Of a stretch of DNA of 64,000 nucleotides, positions 1 to 13,692 are shown piece by piece; position 1 is the first letter of the stretch, and every line of letters begins with the position of its first letter. The notes under the pieces were generated by a model. It was not told where the DNA came from. It was given only the letters and a program-made list of their open reading frames with translations, and did no database searches. Position numbers and translations under genes: made by a program. This stretch comes from Geomonas paludis. GTDB taxonomy: Bacteria; Desulfobacterota; Desulfuromonadia; Geobacterales; Geobacteraceae. Location of the stretch: positions 1,049,033-1,113,032 of the forward strand of contig NZ_BLXY01000001.1 of assembly GCF_014193585.1 (NCBI RefSeq), read 5' to 3'.

Positions 1-125
1 TCATAAGGTTTTGCTTGGCTTTTGTCAATAAGAAAAAGAGTGTATACAGGCAAAGTGCCGGAAATACGAAGGGTTTTAAAGTGGGGCTAAAAAGGAGGAG
101 GGAGGCGGCTGACAGGGGTTGCCTG

Positions 126-1406
126 TCAGCGCCTGATTTTGCGGGCCAGAAGCTCGACGGTATGCAATACCCTCGTTTTATCTCCTGCCTGTTTTAAGCC
201 GTCCGAGAGCTGCATGATGCAGCCGGGGCAGCCGGTGACCACGGCGTCGGCGCCGGTGTCGATGATGGCCTTGCTCTTGCCGGCGTTGATGTCCAGCGAG
301 CTCTCGTAGTGGTAGACGTTGAAGGTGCCGCCCAGGCCGCAGCAGCGGTCGGCCCCTTCCATCTCCACCAGGTCCAGCCCCGGGGTCTCTTTGAGCAGGG
401 TGCGCGGCTGCTTGGCGATGCCGGCGGTCCGGTGGTGGCAGGGATCGTGGTAGGTGATGCGCATCCTCTGGCCGGTGCCGGTTTCCTCCGGGTGCAGACC
501 CAGCTTCTGCAGCAGCACCGCCGCATCCACCGTTTTATCCGCCACCGCCTGGAGCCGCGCCTTCAATTCGGGGTTTCTCTTGCCGATCACCAGCGGGTAG
601 AGCTTGTGCAGCGCGCCGCCGCAGGTGGCGCAGGCGGTCATCACGTAGTCGGCCTGGTGCTTCTCGATGGCGGCCAGGTTCTGCTCGGCCAGTTCGCGCA
701 CCGTATCGAGGTCGCCGCCGGACATGCCCGGCAGGCCGCAGCACTGCTGCCCCTGCGGGATGATCACGGTGCAGCCCAGGTGGCGGAACAGCGCCAGGGT
801 CGCCTCGCCGATCTCGGTGTAGACGAAGTTGGTCATGCACCCCACGAAGAAGACGATGGTCGGCTTGCCCGGCTCACCCTTGATGATTTCGGGATGGCGT
901 TTCATAAACGGCTTCTTGGCGATCTGCGGGATGTGACGGCTGCCGCCGATGAAGGGCATCGGGAAGCGCAGCCTCAGGCCGGAGGTGCTGGGGACCTTTC
1001 TGAAGAAGATCGGCCCCAGGACGGCCGCGGCAAGAGCGCCGAAGTTCATCAGCTTGCGGTTCCTGATCACCTGCCCCACCGCCTTGTGGAAGGTGGTGAG
1101 GCCGCGCCGCTGCGCCAGGGCCTCGCGGGCGGCGATGACGATCTCGTCGGTAGGGACCTGGTTCGGGCACTTGTCGACGCAGCTGCCGCACAGAAGGCAC
1201 TTGGACATGGCCGCGTAGGTGCCGTCGTCGAGGGTGATGTCCCCCTTGACCAGGTGCTGGGCCAGGGCCACCTTGCCGCGCGCCGTGGCCGGCTCGCGCT
1301 GGAAGGTGCCGAAGGCGGGGCAGTTGGCGCGGCAGGCGCCGCACTTCACGCATTTCTTCATTTCCTGGGCTACCCGCTCGAGCGGGTCGGTGTGCTTCTT
1401 GGTCAT
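126..1406 (-). CDS. glcF: GlcF-type iron-sulfur subunit of glycolate/D-lactate dehydrogenase
   Basis: Predicted 426-residue cytoplasmic iron-sulfur protein that passes electrons from a partner flavoprotein (GlcD, just upstream) toward the quinone pool. Two ferredoxin-type clusters are visible: Cys19, 22, 25, 29 (CVKCGACRANCP) and Cys70, 73, 76, 80 (CLLCGSCVDKCP). Two CCG-domain motifs follow, one in QQCCGLPG and one in DRCCGLGG, as in GlcF and heterodisulfide-reductase-like proteins. The ATG has an AGAGAG-type ribosome site. It is the last gene of the larA-glcD-glcF run. The substrate (glycolate or D-lactate) cannot be told from sequence; the larA neighbour favours lactate. Confidence 0.87.
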   Translation of the reverse strand: MTKKHTDPLERVAQEMKKCVKCGACRANCPAFGTFQREPATARGKVALAQHLVKGDITLDDGTYAAMSKCLLCGSCVDKCPNQVPTDEIVIAAREALAQRRGLTTFHKAVGQVIRNRKLMNFGALAAAVLGPIFFRKVPSTSGLRLRFPMPFIGGSRHIPQIAKKPFMKRHPEIIKGEPGKPTIVFFVGCMTNFVYTEIGEATLALFRHLGCTVIIPQGQQCCGLPGMSGGDLDTVRELAEQNLAAIEKHQADYVMTACATCGGALHKLYPLVIGKRNPELKARLQAVADKTVDAAVLLQKLGLHPEETGTGQRMRITYHDPCHHRTAGIAKQPRTLLKETPGLDLVEMEGADRCCGLGGTFNVYHYESSLDINAGKSKAIIDTGADAVVTGCPGCIMQLSDGLKQAGDKTRVLHTVELLARKIRR

Positions 1407-1510
1407 GCTGGTTCTCTCTTCTTAGCGGCAATGGGAACTATGGGAGGGCTGGGAGTGATGGGAAACCCATAGTCGATTGTCCATTGTCAATTGCCGGTTG
1501 CCGGTTGCCG

Positions 1511-2887
1511 TTACGGCAGCATCTTGCCGGGGTTCAGGATGTTGTTGGGGTCCAGGGCGGCCTTGATGGACTTCATGGCGGCTATCTGGTCCGCGTTCAG
1601 CTCCAGGGGGATGTAGGGCTGCTTGGCAAGACCGACGCCGTGCTCGCCGGACATGGTGCCGCCAAGGTCCAGCGCCGCCTGGAACACTTCCTTGATCGCC
1701 TCGTGCGCCTTCTCCAACTGCCCCGGGACACTCTTGTCGATCATGATGTTGACGTGGATGTTGCCGTCGCCGGCATGGCCGAAGTTGACGATGGGGATGT
1801 CGTAACGCTTCTGGATCACCTCGATGCGACGGATCACGTCGGGCACCTTGCTCCTGGGGACCACGATGTCCTCGTTGAACTTGTCCGGGTTCACGTCGCG
1901 CAACGACGGCGACACCAGGCGGCGCACCCGCCACAACTCCTCGCTCTCGGCGGCATCCTTGGCCACCCGGAACTGCACCAGCCCCAGCGGCTCGATCAGC
2001 TTGTGGATCTGACCCGCCTGCTTCTCGATCAGGTCACGGTCGCCGTCCACCTCGATCAGGAGCACCGCCCGGGCGCTTTCCGGCATGCCCAGGTTGAAGC
2101 GGCGCTCGACGCAGGTGAGGGTGGCGTGGTCCATGAACTCCAGCGTGGTCGGGATGATCTTGTTCTTGATGATGGTGGAAACCGCGCGCGCCGCGCCGTC
2201 GATGGAGTCGAACACGGTGAGCATGGTCTTCTTCGAGTCCGGGTACGGGAGCAGCTTGAAGATGATCTTGGTGATGATCCCGAGCGTCCCCTCGGAGCCG
2301 CACAAAAGCTTGGTCAGGTCGTAGCCCACCACCCCCTTCACGGTCTCGCCGCCGGTGCGGATGATGGCGCCGGTCGGCAGCACCACCTCGAGCCCCATCA
2401 CGAAGTCCTTGGTAACCCCGTACTTCACGGCACGCGGGCCGCCGGCGCACTCGGCGACGTTGCCGCCCAAGGTAGAGAACTTGAGCGAGGCGGGATCGGG
2501 CGGGTAGAAGAGCCCCAGTTTTTCCACCTCCATCTGGAAGGCCTCGGTGACGACACCCGGCTCGACCTCGGCCACCAGGTTGTCGGTGTCGATCCTGAGG
2601 ATGCGGTTCATCCTGGTGGTCACCAGCACCACGCCGCCCCCTTTGGGAAGGGCTCCGCCGGTGAAGCCGCTGCCGGCTCCTCTCGGGAAGACCGGGAAGT
2701 TCTCCTTGTTGGCGAGCTGCAGGATGCGGGAAACCTGCTCGGGGCTGTCCGGGTGCACCACGGCGTCCGGGAGGAACTCCATCTGGGTGGCGTCATAGCC
2801 GTAGCAGATCAGGTCCTGCGCGCCGGTGGCGATGTTGTCGGCCCCGACGATGTCGGTGAGTTGCTGAAGGGTGCGTGCGTCTAGCAT
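1511..2887 (-). CDS. glcD: FAD-linked glycolate/D-lactate dehydrogenase subunit
   Basis: A 458-residue flavoprotein of the FAD_binding_4 / FAD-oxidase C family that oxidises a 2-hydroxy acid (glycolate or D-lactate) to the keto acid. The FAD-binding signature PRGAGSGFTGGAL lies at residues 68-80, HAGDGNIHVN begins near 371 and GEHGVG near 414, and the protein ends NILNPGKMLP as GlcD and Dld proteins commonly do. The size is normal. It lies between larA and glcF on the same strand; the 104-bp gap to glcF holds only short duplicated sequence. With LarA upstream, D-lactate made by racemisation is a plausible substrate; glycolate cannot be excluded. Confidence 0.88.
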   Translation of the reverse strand: MLDARTLQQLTDIVGADNIATGAQDLICYGYDATQMEFLPDAVVHPDSPEQVSRILQLANKENFPVFPRGAGSGFTGGALPKGGGVVLVTTRMNRILRIDTDNLVAEVEPGVVTEAFQMEVEKLGLFYPPDPASLKFSTLGGNVAECAGGPRAVKYGVTKDFVMGLEVVLPTGAIIRTGGETVKGVVGYDLTKLLCGSEGTLGIITKIIFKLLPYPDSKKTMLTVFDSIDGAARAVSTIIKNKIIPTTLEFMDHATLTCVERRFNLGMPESARAVLLIEVDGDRDLIEKQAGQIHKLIEPLGLVQFRVAKDAAESEELWRVRRLVSPSLRDVNPDKFNEDIVVPRSKVPDVIRRIEVIQKRYDIPIVNFGHAGDGNIHVNIMIDKSVPGQLEKAHEAIKEVFQAALDLGGTMSGEHGVGLAKQPYIPLELNADQIAAMKSIKAALDPNNILNPGKMLP

Positions 2888-2910
2888 CTAGTGATTCCTT
2901 TCGTCTTTAC

Positions 2911-3043
2911 TCCTCCCCCGGTAGGGGGGAGGTTGGGTGGGGGGGAAGCCTCGGCGGTTAGGCCATCGGGTAGCCCCCTCCCTGTCCCTCCCCCTCCGGG
3001 CCTTTGCCCACCGTAGGGCTTCGGTCCGCAGGCGGGGGCGGGG
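2911..3043. repeat. REP-like C/G-rich palindromic intergenic repeat
   Basis: The gap between larA and glcD holds short inverted C-rich and G-rich tracts (CCTCCCCC / GGGGGGAGG) and a CCCACCGTAGGGCTTCGGTCCGC stretch. The same building blocks recur at 33.9 kb and inside the gene at 58438-60459. It belongs to the window's second repeat family and contains no gene. Confidence 0.45.
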
Positions 3044-3061
3044 ACGCGTGGGCGGCCTTTT

Positions 3062-4342
3062 CTAACTATGATGCACCGGCAGCACCGTGCCCCCTGAGGG
3101 GATCAGGTACGCCTTGTAGTCGTCCGGGAGCATGGGAACTGCCAGCTCCGTCGCCTCGTCGAGGGTCGCCGCGGGGATCATCCCCATGGTGCGCACCTCT
3201 TCCGCGGGCAGCTTGGATACCAGCACGATCCTGAATCGCTCAGCCTTTTCCTTCACCGACCAAGCCGTCTGGCCGTTGATCTCGTAGCGCTTCCTGAGGG
3301 CGGACTCGAGTTCGGCGCAGCTCTCATAGCTGAACCAGTTGAAGAAGGTGGCGTTGCCGTAGCCGTCCCGGCATTCGGCGAGGAGGATCATGACCCCTCC
3401 GGGCTTTAACGCGCGGCTGGCGTACTCCATCGACTTGTGGGCCTGGATCAGGTTGATGTCCTTGGGGAACCCCCCGCAGGACACGATGACCAGGTCTCCC
3501 TTCTCCTCGATGGGCGTGGAAAACGTGTCGTTGTAAAACCGGCATCCGGCCTCGTGCGCGGCCTGCCAGTCGCCGGCGTAGGCGGCGCAGATCTGCTTGT
3601 CGGGGCCGAGCACCGTGTTCAGGATGAAGTCGGGGGCGACCATGCCGCACGCCTCCAGCATCGCTTCGTGGACCGGGTTCCCCTCCAGGTTGCCGGCCAC
3701 GGCCTTGGGGTGCCTGCCGCTCCCCTCCTCCGGGTTCAAAAGGGAGAAGTGGCTCGCCATGCAGCTTTTGCGGCTGGAGACGCCGGGGAGGATGCTCTTG
3801 CGGCCGCCGCCGAAGCCGGCGAAGTAGTGAAAGGTTACCGCGCCGGTCAGGATGACCCGGTCCGCCTCGGTAACCCTGCGGTTCACCTCCACCGGCACGC
3901 CCCGCTGGGTATCGCCCAGGTAGACCAGCTCTCCGGGGTCATCGCATTCATGATCGGTGACCTTGATCCTGCCGTACAACTCGCCCACGATCTTCTTGTG
4001 CTCGGCCGGGGTCTGCTTGCGGTGGATCCCCAGCGCGATGACGATCTCGATATCCCGGTCCTTGATGCCGACGGAGTTGAGCCGTGAGACCAACAGGGGA
4101 AGGTAGACCTCGCTCCCGGTGGGACGGGTCACGTCGGAGGTGACGATGACTACGCGGTCGCCGGGGGCGAAGCTCGCCAGGGAATCGGTGCAGCCGTCGA
4201 GAGCGCGCTCGACCAGCTCGACCGGTGTTCCCTGCCGCTGGAAAGGGCGGGGGCCCAGCACGGAAAGGAGATGTTCCGGAGCAAGCTGCAGAGGGTAGCT
4301 GTGTTCGCCGCATTTAAGCTCGAGCATCGGATTATGATACAT
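3062..4342 (-). CDS. larA: LarA family nickel-pincer-dependent lactate racemase
   Basis: A 426-residue protein of the DUF2088/LarA family. LarA interconverts L- and D-lactate using a nickel pincer nucleotide bound to a lysine. Matching residues are in place: Asp70 (TSDVTRP), His107 (ALGIHRKQ), His172 and Lys182 (FHYFAGFGGGRKS). The 10-residue His-Lys spacing equals the His174/Lys184 pair of the Lactobacillus plantarum enzyme. The start is set by GGAGGT six bases upstream of the ATG. larB, larC and larE, needed for the cofactor, are not in the window. glcD and glcF lie downstream on the same strand, suggesting L-lactate is racemised and then oxidised. A different 2-hydroxy acid substrate is possible, as the family is broader than lactate. 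Confidence 0.86.
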   Translation of the reverse strand: MYHNPMLELKCGEHSYPLQLAPEHLLSVLGPRPFQRQGTPVELVERALDGCTDSLASFAPGDRVVIVTSDVTRPTGSEVYLPLLVSRLNSVGIKDRDIEIVIALGIHRKQTPAEHKKIVGELYGRIKVTDHECDDPGELVYLGDTQRGVPVEVNRRVTEADRVILTGAVTFHYFAGFGGGRKSILPGVSSRKSCMASHFSLLNPEEGSGRHPKAVAGNLEGNPVHEAMLEACGMVAPDFILNTVLGPDKQICAAYAGDWQAAHEAGCRFYNDTFSTPIEEKGDLVIVSCGGFPKDINLIQAHKSMEYASRALKPGGVMILLAECRDGYGNATFFNWFSYESCAELESALRKRYEINGQTAWSVKEKAERFRIVLVSKLPAEEVRTMGMIPAATLDEATELAVPMLPDDYKAYLIPSGGTVLPVHHS

Positions 4343-4615
4343 ATTCGACCTCCGATACGCAACTGTTTACCAGATGCAGTTGGCTGGATAAGGAATTGAA
4401 GTGACTGGCATAGAAGTCGACGTGCCGACTGTCTCGCAAGGCGAGGGGCGGGCGAATGATTGTTCGCCCCTACAGGTGACACAGGACAGGCCCCGCACCG
4501 GCCCAGCGGGGGCGCACACGGTTCTGCCGGAGCAGACGGATGTGTGGCCGTAGCGAAGTATACGACGGGATGATAAAAATATTTTAAGAAATTACCCTTC
4601 GGGATATGAATTAGA

Positions 4616-4644
4616 TTGACAAAATGGGGCGTTTTCGATAACAA
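4616..4644 (+). promoter_or_regulatory. candidate sigma-70 promoter for hppA
   Basis: A perfect TTGACA (4616-4621) is followed after 17 bases by TAACAA (4639-4644); an overlapping GATAAC is an alternative -10. It lies about 75 bp before the hppA start. The remaining 4343-4615 gap has a GGCGAA...TTCGCC palindrome near 4451-4468 and no gene. Confidence 0.45.
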
Positions 4645-4716
4645 TCACCCGTTTTTATGACTATGTTGGAAGGCACGCCTTTTTTGAGGCATATCCAAAT
4701 AGGAGGAATTTTTTCA

Positions 4717-6759
<2,043 letters not shown>

Positions 6760-6784
6760 CACCGGCTTTTAGCTGAAGCGAAAA

Positions 6785-6816
6785 AGGCGTCCCGGATTAC
6801 CGGGGCGCCTTTTTTT
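6785..6816. terminator. bidirectional intrinsic terminator between hppA and glgA
   Basis: A GGCGTCCCGG / CCGGGGCGCC stem with loop ATTA has a T-run on the plus side and, read in reverse, also T-rich sequence. It serves hppA and probably the convergent glgA. Confidence 0.87.
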
Positions 6817-6829
6817 GTTGGTTGCTCGG

Positions 6830-6872
6830 GTGGATCTGATGGACCGCGTGGACCTTATGGACAGGGTGGACT
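6830..6872. repeat. 18-bp tandem repeat, about 2.5 copies
   Basis: Units GTGGATCTGATGGACCGC and GTGGACCTTATGGACAGG, then a partial GTGGACTGG. It lies between the terminator and the end of glgA and codes for nothing recognisable. Confidence 0.5.
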
Positions 6873-6887
6873 GGAGGAGTGTAGGGA

Positions 6888-8447
6888 CTAAGCCGAGGGC
6901 TGGCAGGCCTCTGACTTCCTCCGCGGGGCTTTTCGCTTTGGCGACCTCTCCGCCAGCACCTGCTGGAATCTCTCTTCGCCCAGTTTTCTCCTCATCCCTT
7001 CGAGGTAGAGCCGCTCGTACTTCTCTGCGGCGTTTTCCCAGGTGAATCTCTTGGCCATGGCGTTTTTTCGCAAAACCGCGATCCCCTCGGGATCGTGATA
7101 CCAGGTGTGCACTGCCCAGCCGACGGTGTCGAAAAGGGCGCCCGCGTCCAGGTTCCAGAACTTGAAGCCGTCGCCGGTGCGGTCAGCCGCATTGTAGTTC
7201 TGCACCGAGTCGTCCAGTCCGCCGGTCGCGCGCACGATGGGGAGGGTGCCGTAGCGCATGCTGTACATCTGGTTGAGGCCGCAGGGTTCGAAGGCGGAAG
7301 GCATCAGGAAGAAATCACAGCCGGCCTCGATGCGGTGGGCGAGACTGTTGTCGTAGCCGATGCGGCAGGCGAAGCGATCGGGGCGGTCCGCCGCGATGCC
7401 GCCGAAATAGAAGTGGGCCCAAGGCTCGCCGGCTCCCAGAAGCACCAACTGGATGTCCAGTTCGAGCAGACGGGGCAGCGCCTGGGCCAGGACGTCGATC
7501 CCCTTCTGCTTCACCAGGCGCGACACCATGCCGATCAGCGGTACATCCTCGCGCTGGGGCAGTCCCAGGGCGCGCTGCAGCTCGCCTTTGCAGATTGCCT
7601 TTCCGGAGAGATCGCTGGCGCTGTAATTGGCGGGCAGGAGGCGATCCTCCTCCGGGTTCCACTCGTGATAGTCGACGCCGTTCAGAATACCGGAGAGGAC
7701 GTCTGAGCGCTGGCGCACCACATCCTCCAACCCCCACCCGTACTCCGGCGTCTGGATCTCGCGGGCGTATCCTTCACTGACCGTGTTTAGCATGGTGGCG
7801 TGGTAGATTCCCCCTTTGAGGAGGTTCACCTGGTCGTCCATCTCCAGTTCCAAGAAGGTGAAGTGGTGCCAGCCGATGCCGAGGACATCCATGGCCCCTT
7901 CGTAGAAGCTCCCCTGGTGCTGCATGTTGTGGATGGTAAGGAGCGAGGCGGCCTGGGCGAGGTGGTGATCGTGCCGGTACCAGGTGTTCATCAGCACCGG
8001 AACGGCCGCGGTGTGCCAGTCGTGGGCGTGCACCAGGTCGGGGGTGAACTGGAGCATCTTGCACAACTCCAGGCTTGCCTTGGACAGGAAGATGAAGCGG
8101 TTGTCGTTGTCGAGGTACCCCTGGTTGTCCCGCTCGTAGAGTGAATCGCGCCCGTAGAAGTCTTCGTGCTCGAAAAAGTAGATGGGGACACTGGAGCCGG
8201 GCATGGTGCCCTGGTACACGCCGCAGTACATGTTGCCGATGATCCCCATGGGGACCACCAGCACGCCGGGGAGTTGGCGCAACTGGTAACGCTCGCGGTC
8301 CACCTTGTAGTAGCGGGGCATGACCACGCGCACGTCGTGGCCGCGTGCTTCGAGGTATTTGGGGAGGGCGCCGACCACGTCGGCCAGGCCGCCTTCCTTG
8401 GCGAACGGGACTGCTTCCGAGGCGGTAATCAGGATGTTCAGACGCAT
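6888..8447 (-). CDS. glgA: Glycogen synthase (GT5 family)
   Basis: A 519-residue GT-B glycosyltransferase that extends alpha-1,4-glucan from a sugar nucleotide. The N-terminal motif is K17-E-G-G-L-A-D-V, a KEGGL variant of the usual KTGGL nucleotide-sugar site. The C-terminal half carries PSAFEPCGLNQMYSMRYG with the catalytic Glu. The basic tail after residue about 490 (SPKRKAPRRKSEA) is longer than in E. coli GlgA (477 aa). The chosen ATG has CAGGAG nine bases upstream; in-frame ATGs at 8480 and 8507 would add residues not typical of the family. No other glg genes lie nearby. Confidence 0.94.
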   Translation of the reverse strand: MRLNILITASEAVPFAKEGGLADVVGALPKYLEARGHDVRVVMPRYYKVDRERYQLRQLPGVLVVPMGIIGNMYCGVYQGTMPGSSVPIYFFEHEDFYGRDSLYERDNQGYLDNDNRFIFLSKASLELCKMLQFTPDLVHAHDWHTAAVPVLMNTWYRHDHHLAQAASLLTIHNMQHQGSFYEGAMDVLGIGWHHFTFLELEMDDQVNLLKGGIYHATMLNTVSEGYAREIQTPEYGWGLEDVVRQRSDVLSGILNGVDYHEWNPEEDRLLPANYSASDLSGKAICKGELQRALGLPQREDVPLIGMVSRLVKQKGIDVLAQALPRLLELDIQLVLLGAGEPWAHFYFGGIAADRPDRFACRIGYDNSLAHRIEAGCDFFLMPSAFEPCGLNQMYSMRYGTLPIVRATGGLDDSVQNYNAADRTGDGFKFWNLDAGALFDTVGWAVHTWYHDPEGIAVLRKNAMAKRFTWENAAEKYERLYLEGMRRKLGEERFQQVLAERSPKRKAPRRKSEACQPSA

Positions 8448-8535
8448 TACGATCGGCTCCTGTTGCTGTTCTTGTGGCATTAGGCCCCACCAAAAATACC
8501 AGAACAAGACGGCGGGTGCAATGAGGTTGTGTTAA

Positions 8536-9795
8536 TTATTCCGACGCATCCTTTGTCTTCATGCCTCGCAGCACAGCAACCCGGTCCACAACGGGGGGGT
8601 GGCTGTAGTAGAAAGCGGCGTACAGCGGATGCGGGTGCAGGTTGGAGAGGTTCTCGGTGGAGAGTTTCACCAGGGCCGAGGCGAGGGCGTCGGGGGCGCC
8701 GGACAGGTCGGCAGCGAAGCGGTCGGCTTCCCACTCGTTGCGGCGCGACAGCCAGGAGCCGATCGGCGTCAGCGGGAAGGAAACGATGGAGAAGATGAAG
8801 CTGACCATCAGGACCTGGGCCAGGAACGAGGCTTGAGGGAGGCCGAACAAAAGCGGAAGCCCGCCCCATGCCATCACCTGGTGCACCAGGAAGAAGAGCG
8901 CGAGCGCGGCGGCCTCCATCAGCACCAGCCGTTTCCAGATATGCCCCTTCTTCCAGTGCCCCGCCTCGTGCGCCAGGATGGCCAGGAGCTCGGGGCGCTG
9001 CATCTGCTTCAGCAGCGTGTCGTAGAGGACGATGCGCTTGACCCGGCCGATGCCGGTGAAATAGGCGTTGGAGTGGAGGCTACGTCGGGAAGCATCCATC
9101 TGCTGCACGTCCTTCACCCTGAGATCGGCCTTTTGCAGCATCTCGCGGATCTCTTCCTCCAACTCCGGGTCGCCCAGCGGCTCGAACTTCGAGAACAGCG
9201 GCTCGATGATGTAGGGAGAGACGTAGATCATGACGATGGAGAACAGGGCGAAGAAGGCCCAGACCCAGAGCCACCAAAAACCGGGAGAGTGCTGGACCAG
9301 CAAAAGAGCGGCACTGATGACGATGGCGGTGAGGGCCGCGGAGATCAGGGTCGACTTGAGGAGGTCCGACAGCCACAGGGCCGGTGTCGTGGTATTGAAA
9401 CCGTAGCGCCGTTCCAGGCGGAAGGTGCTGTACAGCGAGAAGGGAATATCGAGCACCTCCTGGACCAGGGTGAGGATCAGCATGAAGAGCACGCCCCGAA
9501 GCACGAACGAGTCGGTGAGCGAGGCGATCCAATGGTCGTAGAGCGGCAGCAGCGGGGTGAACATGAAGACGAGCAGGAGCGCGCTGTCATAAATGGAGTC
9601 GATCAGGGCCAGCCGGCTCTGCGCCAGCGTGTAACTTGCCGACTTTGCCAGCGCCTGCGCATCGACGGCGTCGGCGAACCCATCCGGCACGATGCTGCCG
9701 TAGCGCCTGAGGTGGCGCAGGTTCAGGTAGCGCAGCAGGCAGGCCGCGGCGAAACGTGCAAGGTAAAGGGCGATCAGCAGAGTTGTGGTGGACAT
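8536..9795 (-). CDS. M48 family (Ste24/CAAX-prenyl-protease-like) membrane metalloprotease
   Basis: A 419-residue multi-spanning inner-membrane zinc protease. The zinc site HEAGH is at 276-280 within ILAHEAGHWKKGH, and the third ligand is in NEWEADRFA further on. Hydrophobic segments lie near 66-82, 100-115, 150-167 and 172-195, the arrangement of the Ste24-like M48A family rather than the shorter HtpX. In bacteria such enzymes are linked to membrane protein quality control; substrates are unknown here. The ATG at 9795 is preferred because GGGG is eight bases upstream; the ATG two codons earlier is too close to it. It is 88 bp upstream of glgA on the same strand. Confidence 0.88.
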   Translation of the reverse strand: MSTTTLLIALYLARFAAACLLRYLNLRHLRRYGSIVPDGFADAVDAQALAKSASYTLAQSRLALIDSIYDSALLLVFMFTPLLPLYDHWIASLTDSFVLRGVLFMLILTLVQEVLDIPFSLYSTFRLERRYGFNTTTPALWLSDLLKSTLISAALTAIVISAALLLVQHSPGFWWLWVWAFFALFSIVMIYVSPYIIEPLFSKFEPLGDPELEEEIREMLQKADLRVKDVQQMDASRRSLHSNAYFTGIGRVKRIVLYDTLLKQMQRPELLAILAHEAGHWKKGHIWKRLVLMEAAALALFFLVHQVMAWGGLPLLFGLPQASFLAQVLMVSFIFSIVSFPLTPIGSWLSRRNEWEADRFAADLSGAPDALASALVKLSTENLSNLHPHPLYAAFYYSHPPVVDRVAVLRGMKTKDASE

Positions 9796-9854
9796 GGTCA
9801 TTTCCCCAGTGCCTCAGTTGGCAAAACCGTCTCTTAACAGGTATGGCACCTTAT

Positions 9855-9970
9855 CCCTCGCCCTCCGGGAGAGGGTGGCCGAAGGCCGGGTGAGGGAAAT
9901 AGCCCATTGTACCATGGTTGCTTCGTAGCGGCGCCCTCACCCCGCCCCTCACCCAGGGGGAGAGGGAGGT
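9855..9970. repeat. REP-like repeat pair (CCCTCGCC...GGGAGAGGG family)
   Basis: Two facing copies of the C-rich/G-rich palindromic family: CCCTCGCCCTCCGGGAGAGG with a GTGAGGG tail at 9855-9896, then GCCCTCACCCCGCCCCTCAC with GGGGGAGAGGGAGG at 9932-9970. They fill the gap upstream of the M48 gene. Confidence 0.6.
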
Positions 9971-10010
9971 TTCGTGGAGGACAGGGGCGGGTATTCAGCC
10001 CGGGTGTATT

Positions 10011-10044
10011 AAAAAAGGCCCTCCGTGTGGACGGAGGGCCTTTT
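10011..10044 (-). terminator. intrinsic terminator of the OB-fold protein gene
   Basis: Stem GGCCCTCCGT / ACGGAGGGCC (10017-10040) is flanked on the minus-strand 3' side by six T residues, 28 bp after the stop at 10068. Confidence 0.87.
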
Positions 10045-10067
10045 CGCTGGTTTGAGTGCGGGGCGCC

Positions 10068-10955
10068 TTACTTCTTGACGCTCCCTTTCTCGATGATGGC
10101 GGTGTACTTGTAACCGCCGCCGAAGTCCTTGTCCTTGGCGAGGGTACCGGAGACGGTGATGATATCGCCCTCTTCGGCGTTGTCGGTGGTGGTCACCACG
10201 AGGTCGTTGGTCTTCTTCTTGTCGCTGCCGGTGCCGTCCTGCAGATGCAGCCAGTTCTTGTTCATGATGCCGGTGGCGGTTTTAACCACCTGACCGCGCA
10301 CCACCACCTGCTTGCCGTTCAGCGAGCCGCGCTTGGCGAAAATCTCTTCCACGGTGTAGGCGTTGGCGCCGGTTGCCTTCTCCACCTTGATCTTCTCGCC
10401 GGGAGCGGCCTTCTTGGCCTCCTTGGCGGCGGGCTTGGCCGCACCTTTAACTTCCGGAGCGTTGCAGAACAGGATGCTGTCGAAGGTGCGGTTCAGGGTC
10501 TTGCTCTGGAACTTGCTCATCGGCATGCAGCCCTGGAAGGACAGGGTGTCGCCGACGCGGGTTTCCAGCACCGGGTAGGCAACCCAGGTTTTGGTGCCGT
10601 CGGCCACTTCCAGGTTGGCGTAGGTGTAGCCGCCGCCTGCCATGGTCTCAATGACCTTGCCGGTGGGGTTGGTGTTGATCTCGGCTGCCCCGGCTTCGGC
10701 GGGAGCAGCGCCACCCATCATCATGGAATGGCCGCTTTTGGACATGCTCTTCTGGATCGCCTCGGCCTTGGACTCGGGCGCCTTGGCTGCAGCGTCGGCT
10801 TTGACATCGGCCTTGGCATCGGCTGCTTTCGGTGCTGCAACCGCTTCGACCTTGGTGTCAGCCTTCTCGGGTGCTTTGGGTGCGTCAGCACAGGTCCCGG
10901 CCACCGGCAGCGCAAGCGTGACGAGGACGGACATAATGGTGGAATAACGCTTCAT
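10068..10955 (-). CDS. Exported OB-fold domain protein, function unknown
   Basis: A 295-residue protein with a Sec signal peptide (MKRYSTIMSVLVTLALPVAGTCADA), then an Ala/Lys-rich low-complexity stretch to about residue 80, a middle region and a C-terminal OB-fold-like domain. The domain shows GKQVVVRGQVVK...NWLHLQDGTG and EGDIITVSGTLAKDKDFGGGYKY, the pattern of exported nucleic-acid-binding-like OB domains. It is likely periplasmic. The two internal modules (about 110-180 and 205-295) each contain short beta-strand-like segments. It is monocistronic with its own terminator. No enzyme motif is visible, so I give no function. Confidence 0.82.
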   Translation of the reverse strand: MKRYSTIMSVLVTLALPVAGTCADAPKAPEKADTKVEAVAAPKAADAKADVKADAAAKAPESKAEAIQKSMSKSGHSMMMGGAAPAEAGAAEINTNPTGKVIETMAGGGYTYANLEVADGTKTWVAYPVLETRVGDTLSFQGCMPMSKFQSKTLNRTFDSILFCNAPEVKGAAKPAAKEAKKAAPGEKIKVEKATGANAYTVEEIFAKRGSLNGKQVVVRGQVVKTATGIMNKNWLHLQDGTGSDKKKTNDLVVTTTDNAEEGDIITVSGTLAKDKDFGGGYKYTAIIEKGSVKK

Positions 10956-11084
10956 CTGAGACTCTCCCCCACATCGAATTGCCGCCAGGGCGGCGCAAAA
11001 GCCTAGCTTTGCGCCGCGTACAATAGCAGCTTAAAGATAAAATATCAATTTGTTAATTTTTGTTTATTGTATTCGCTATCTTCG

Positions 11085-13676
<2,592 letters not shown>

Positions 13677-13692
13677 GGGGGTGCCTCCTAAG

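Noticed and set aside
15-197. 60-codon plus-strand frame at the window start
   Set aside because: No ribosome site, overlaps the end of glcF and has no recognisable sequence.
4651-4716. Riboswitch or attenuator in the hppA leader
   Set aside because: Only a very short AAGGC/GCCTT hairpin is visible; insufficient for a call.
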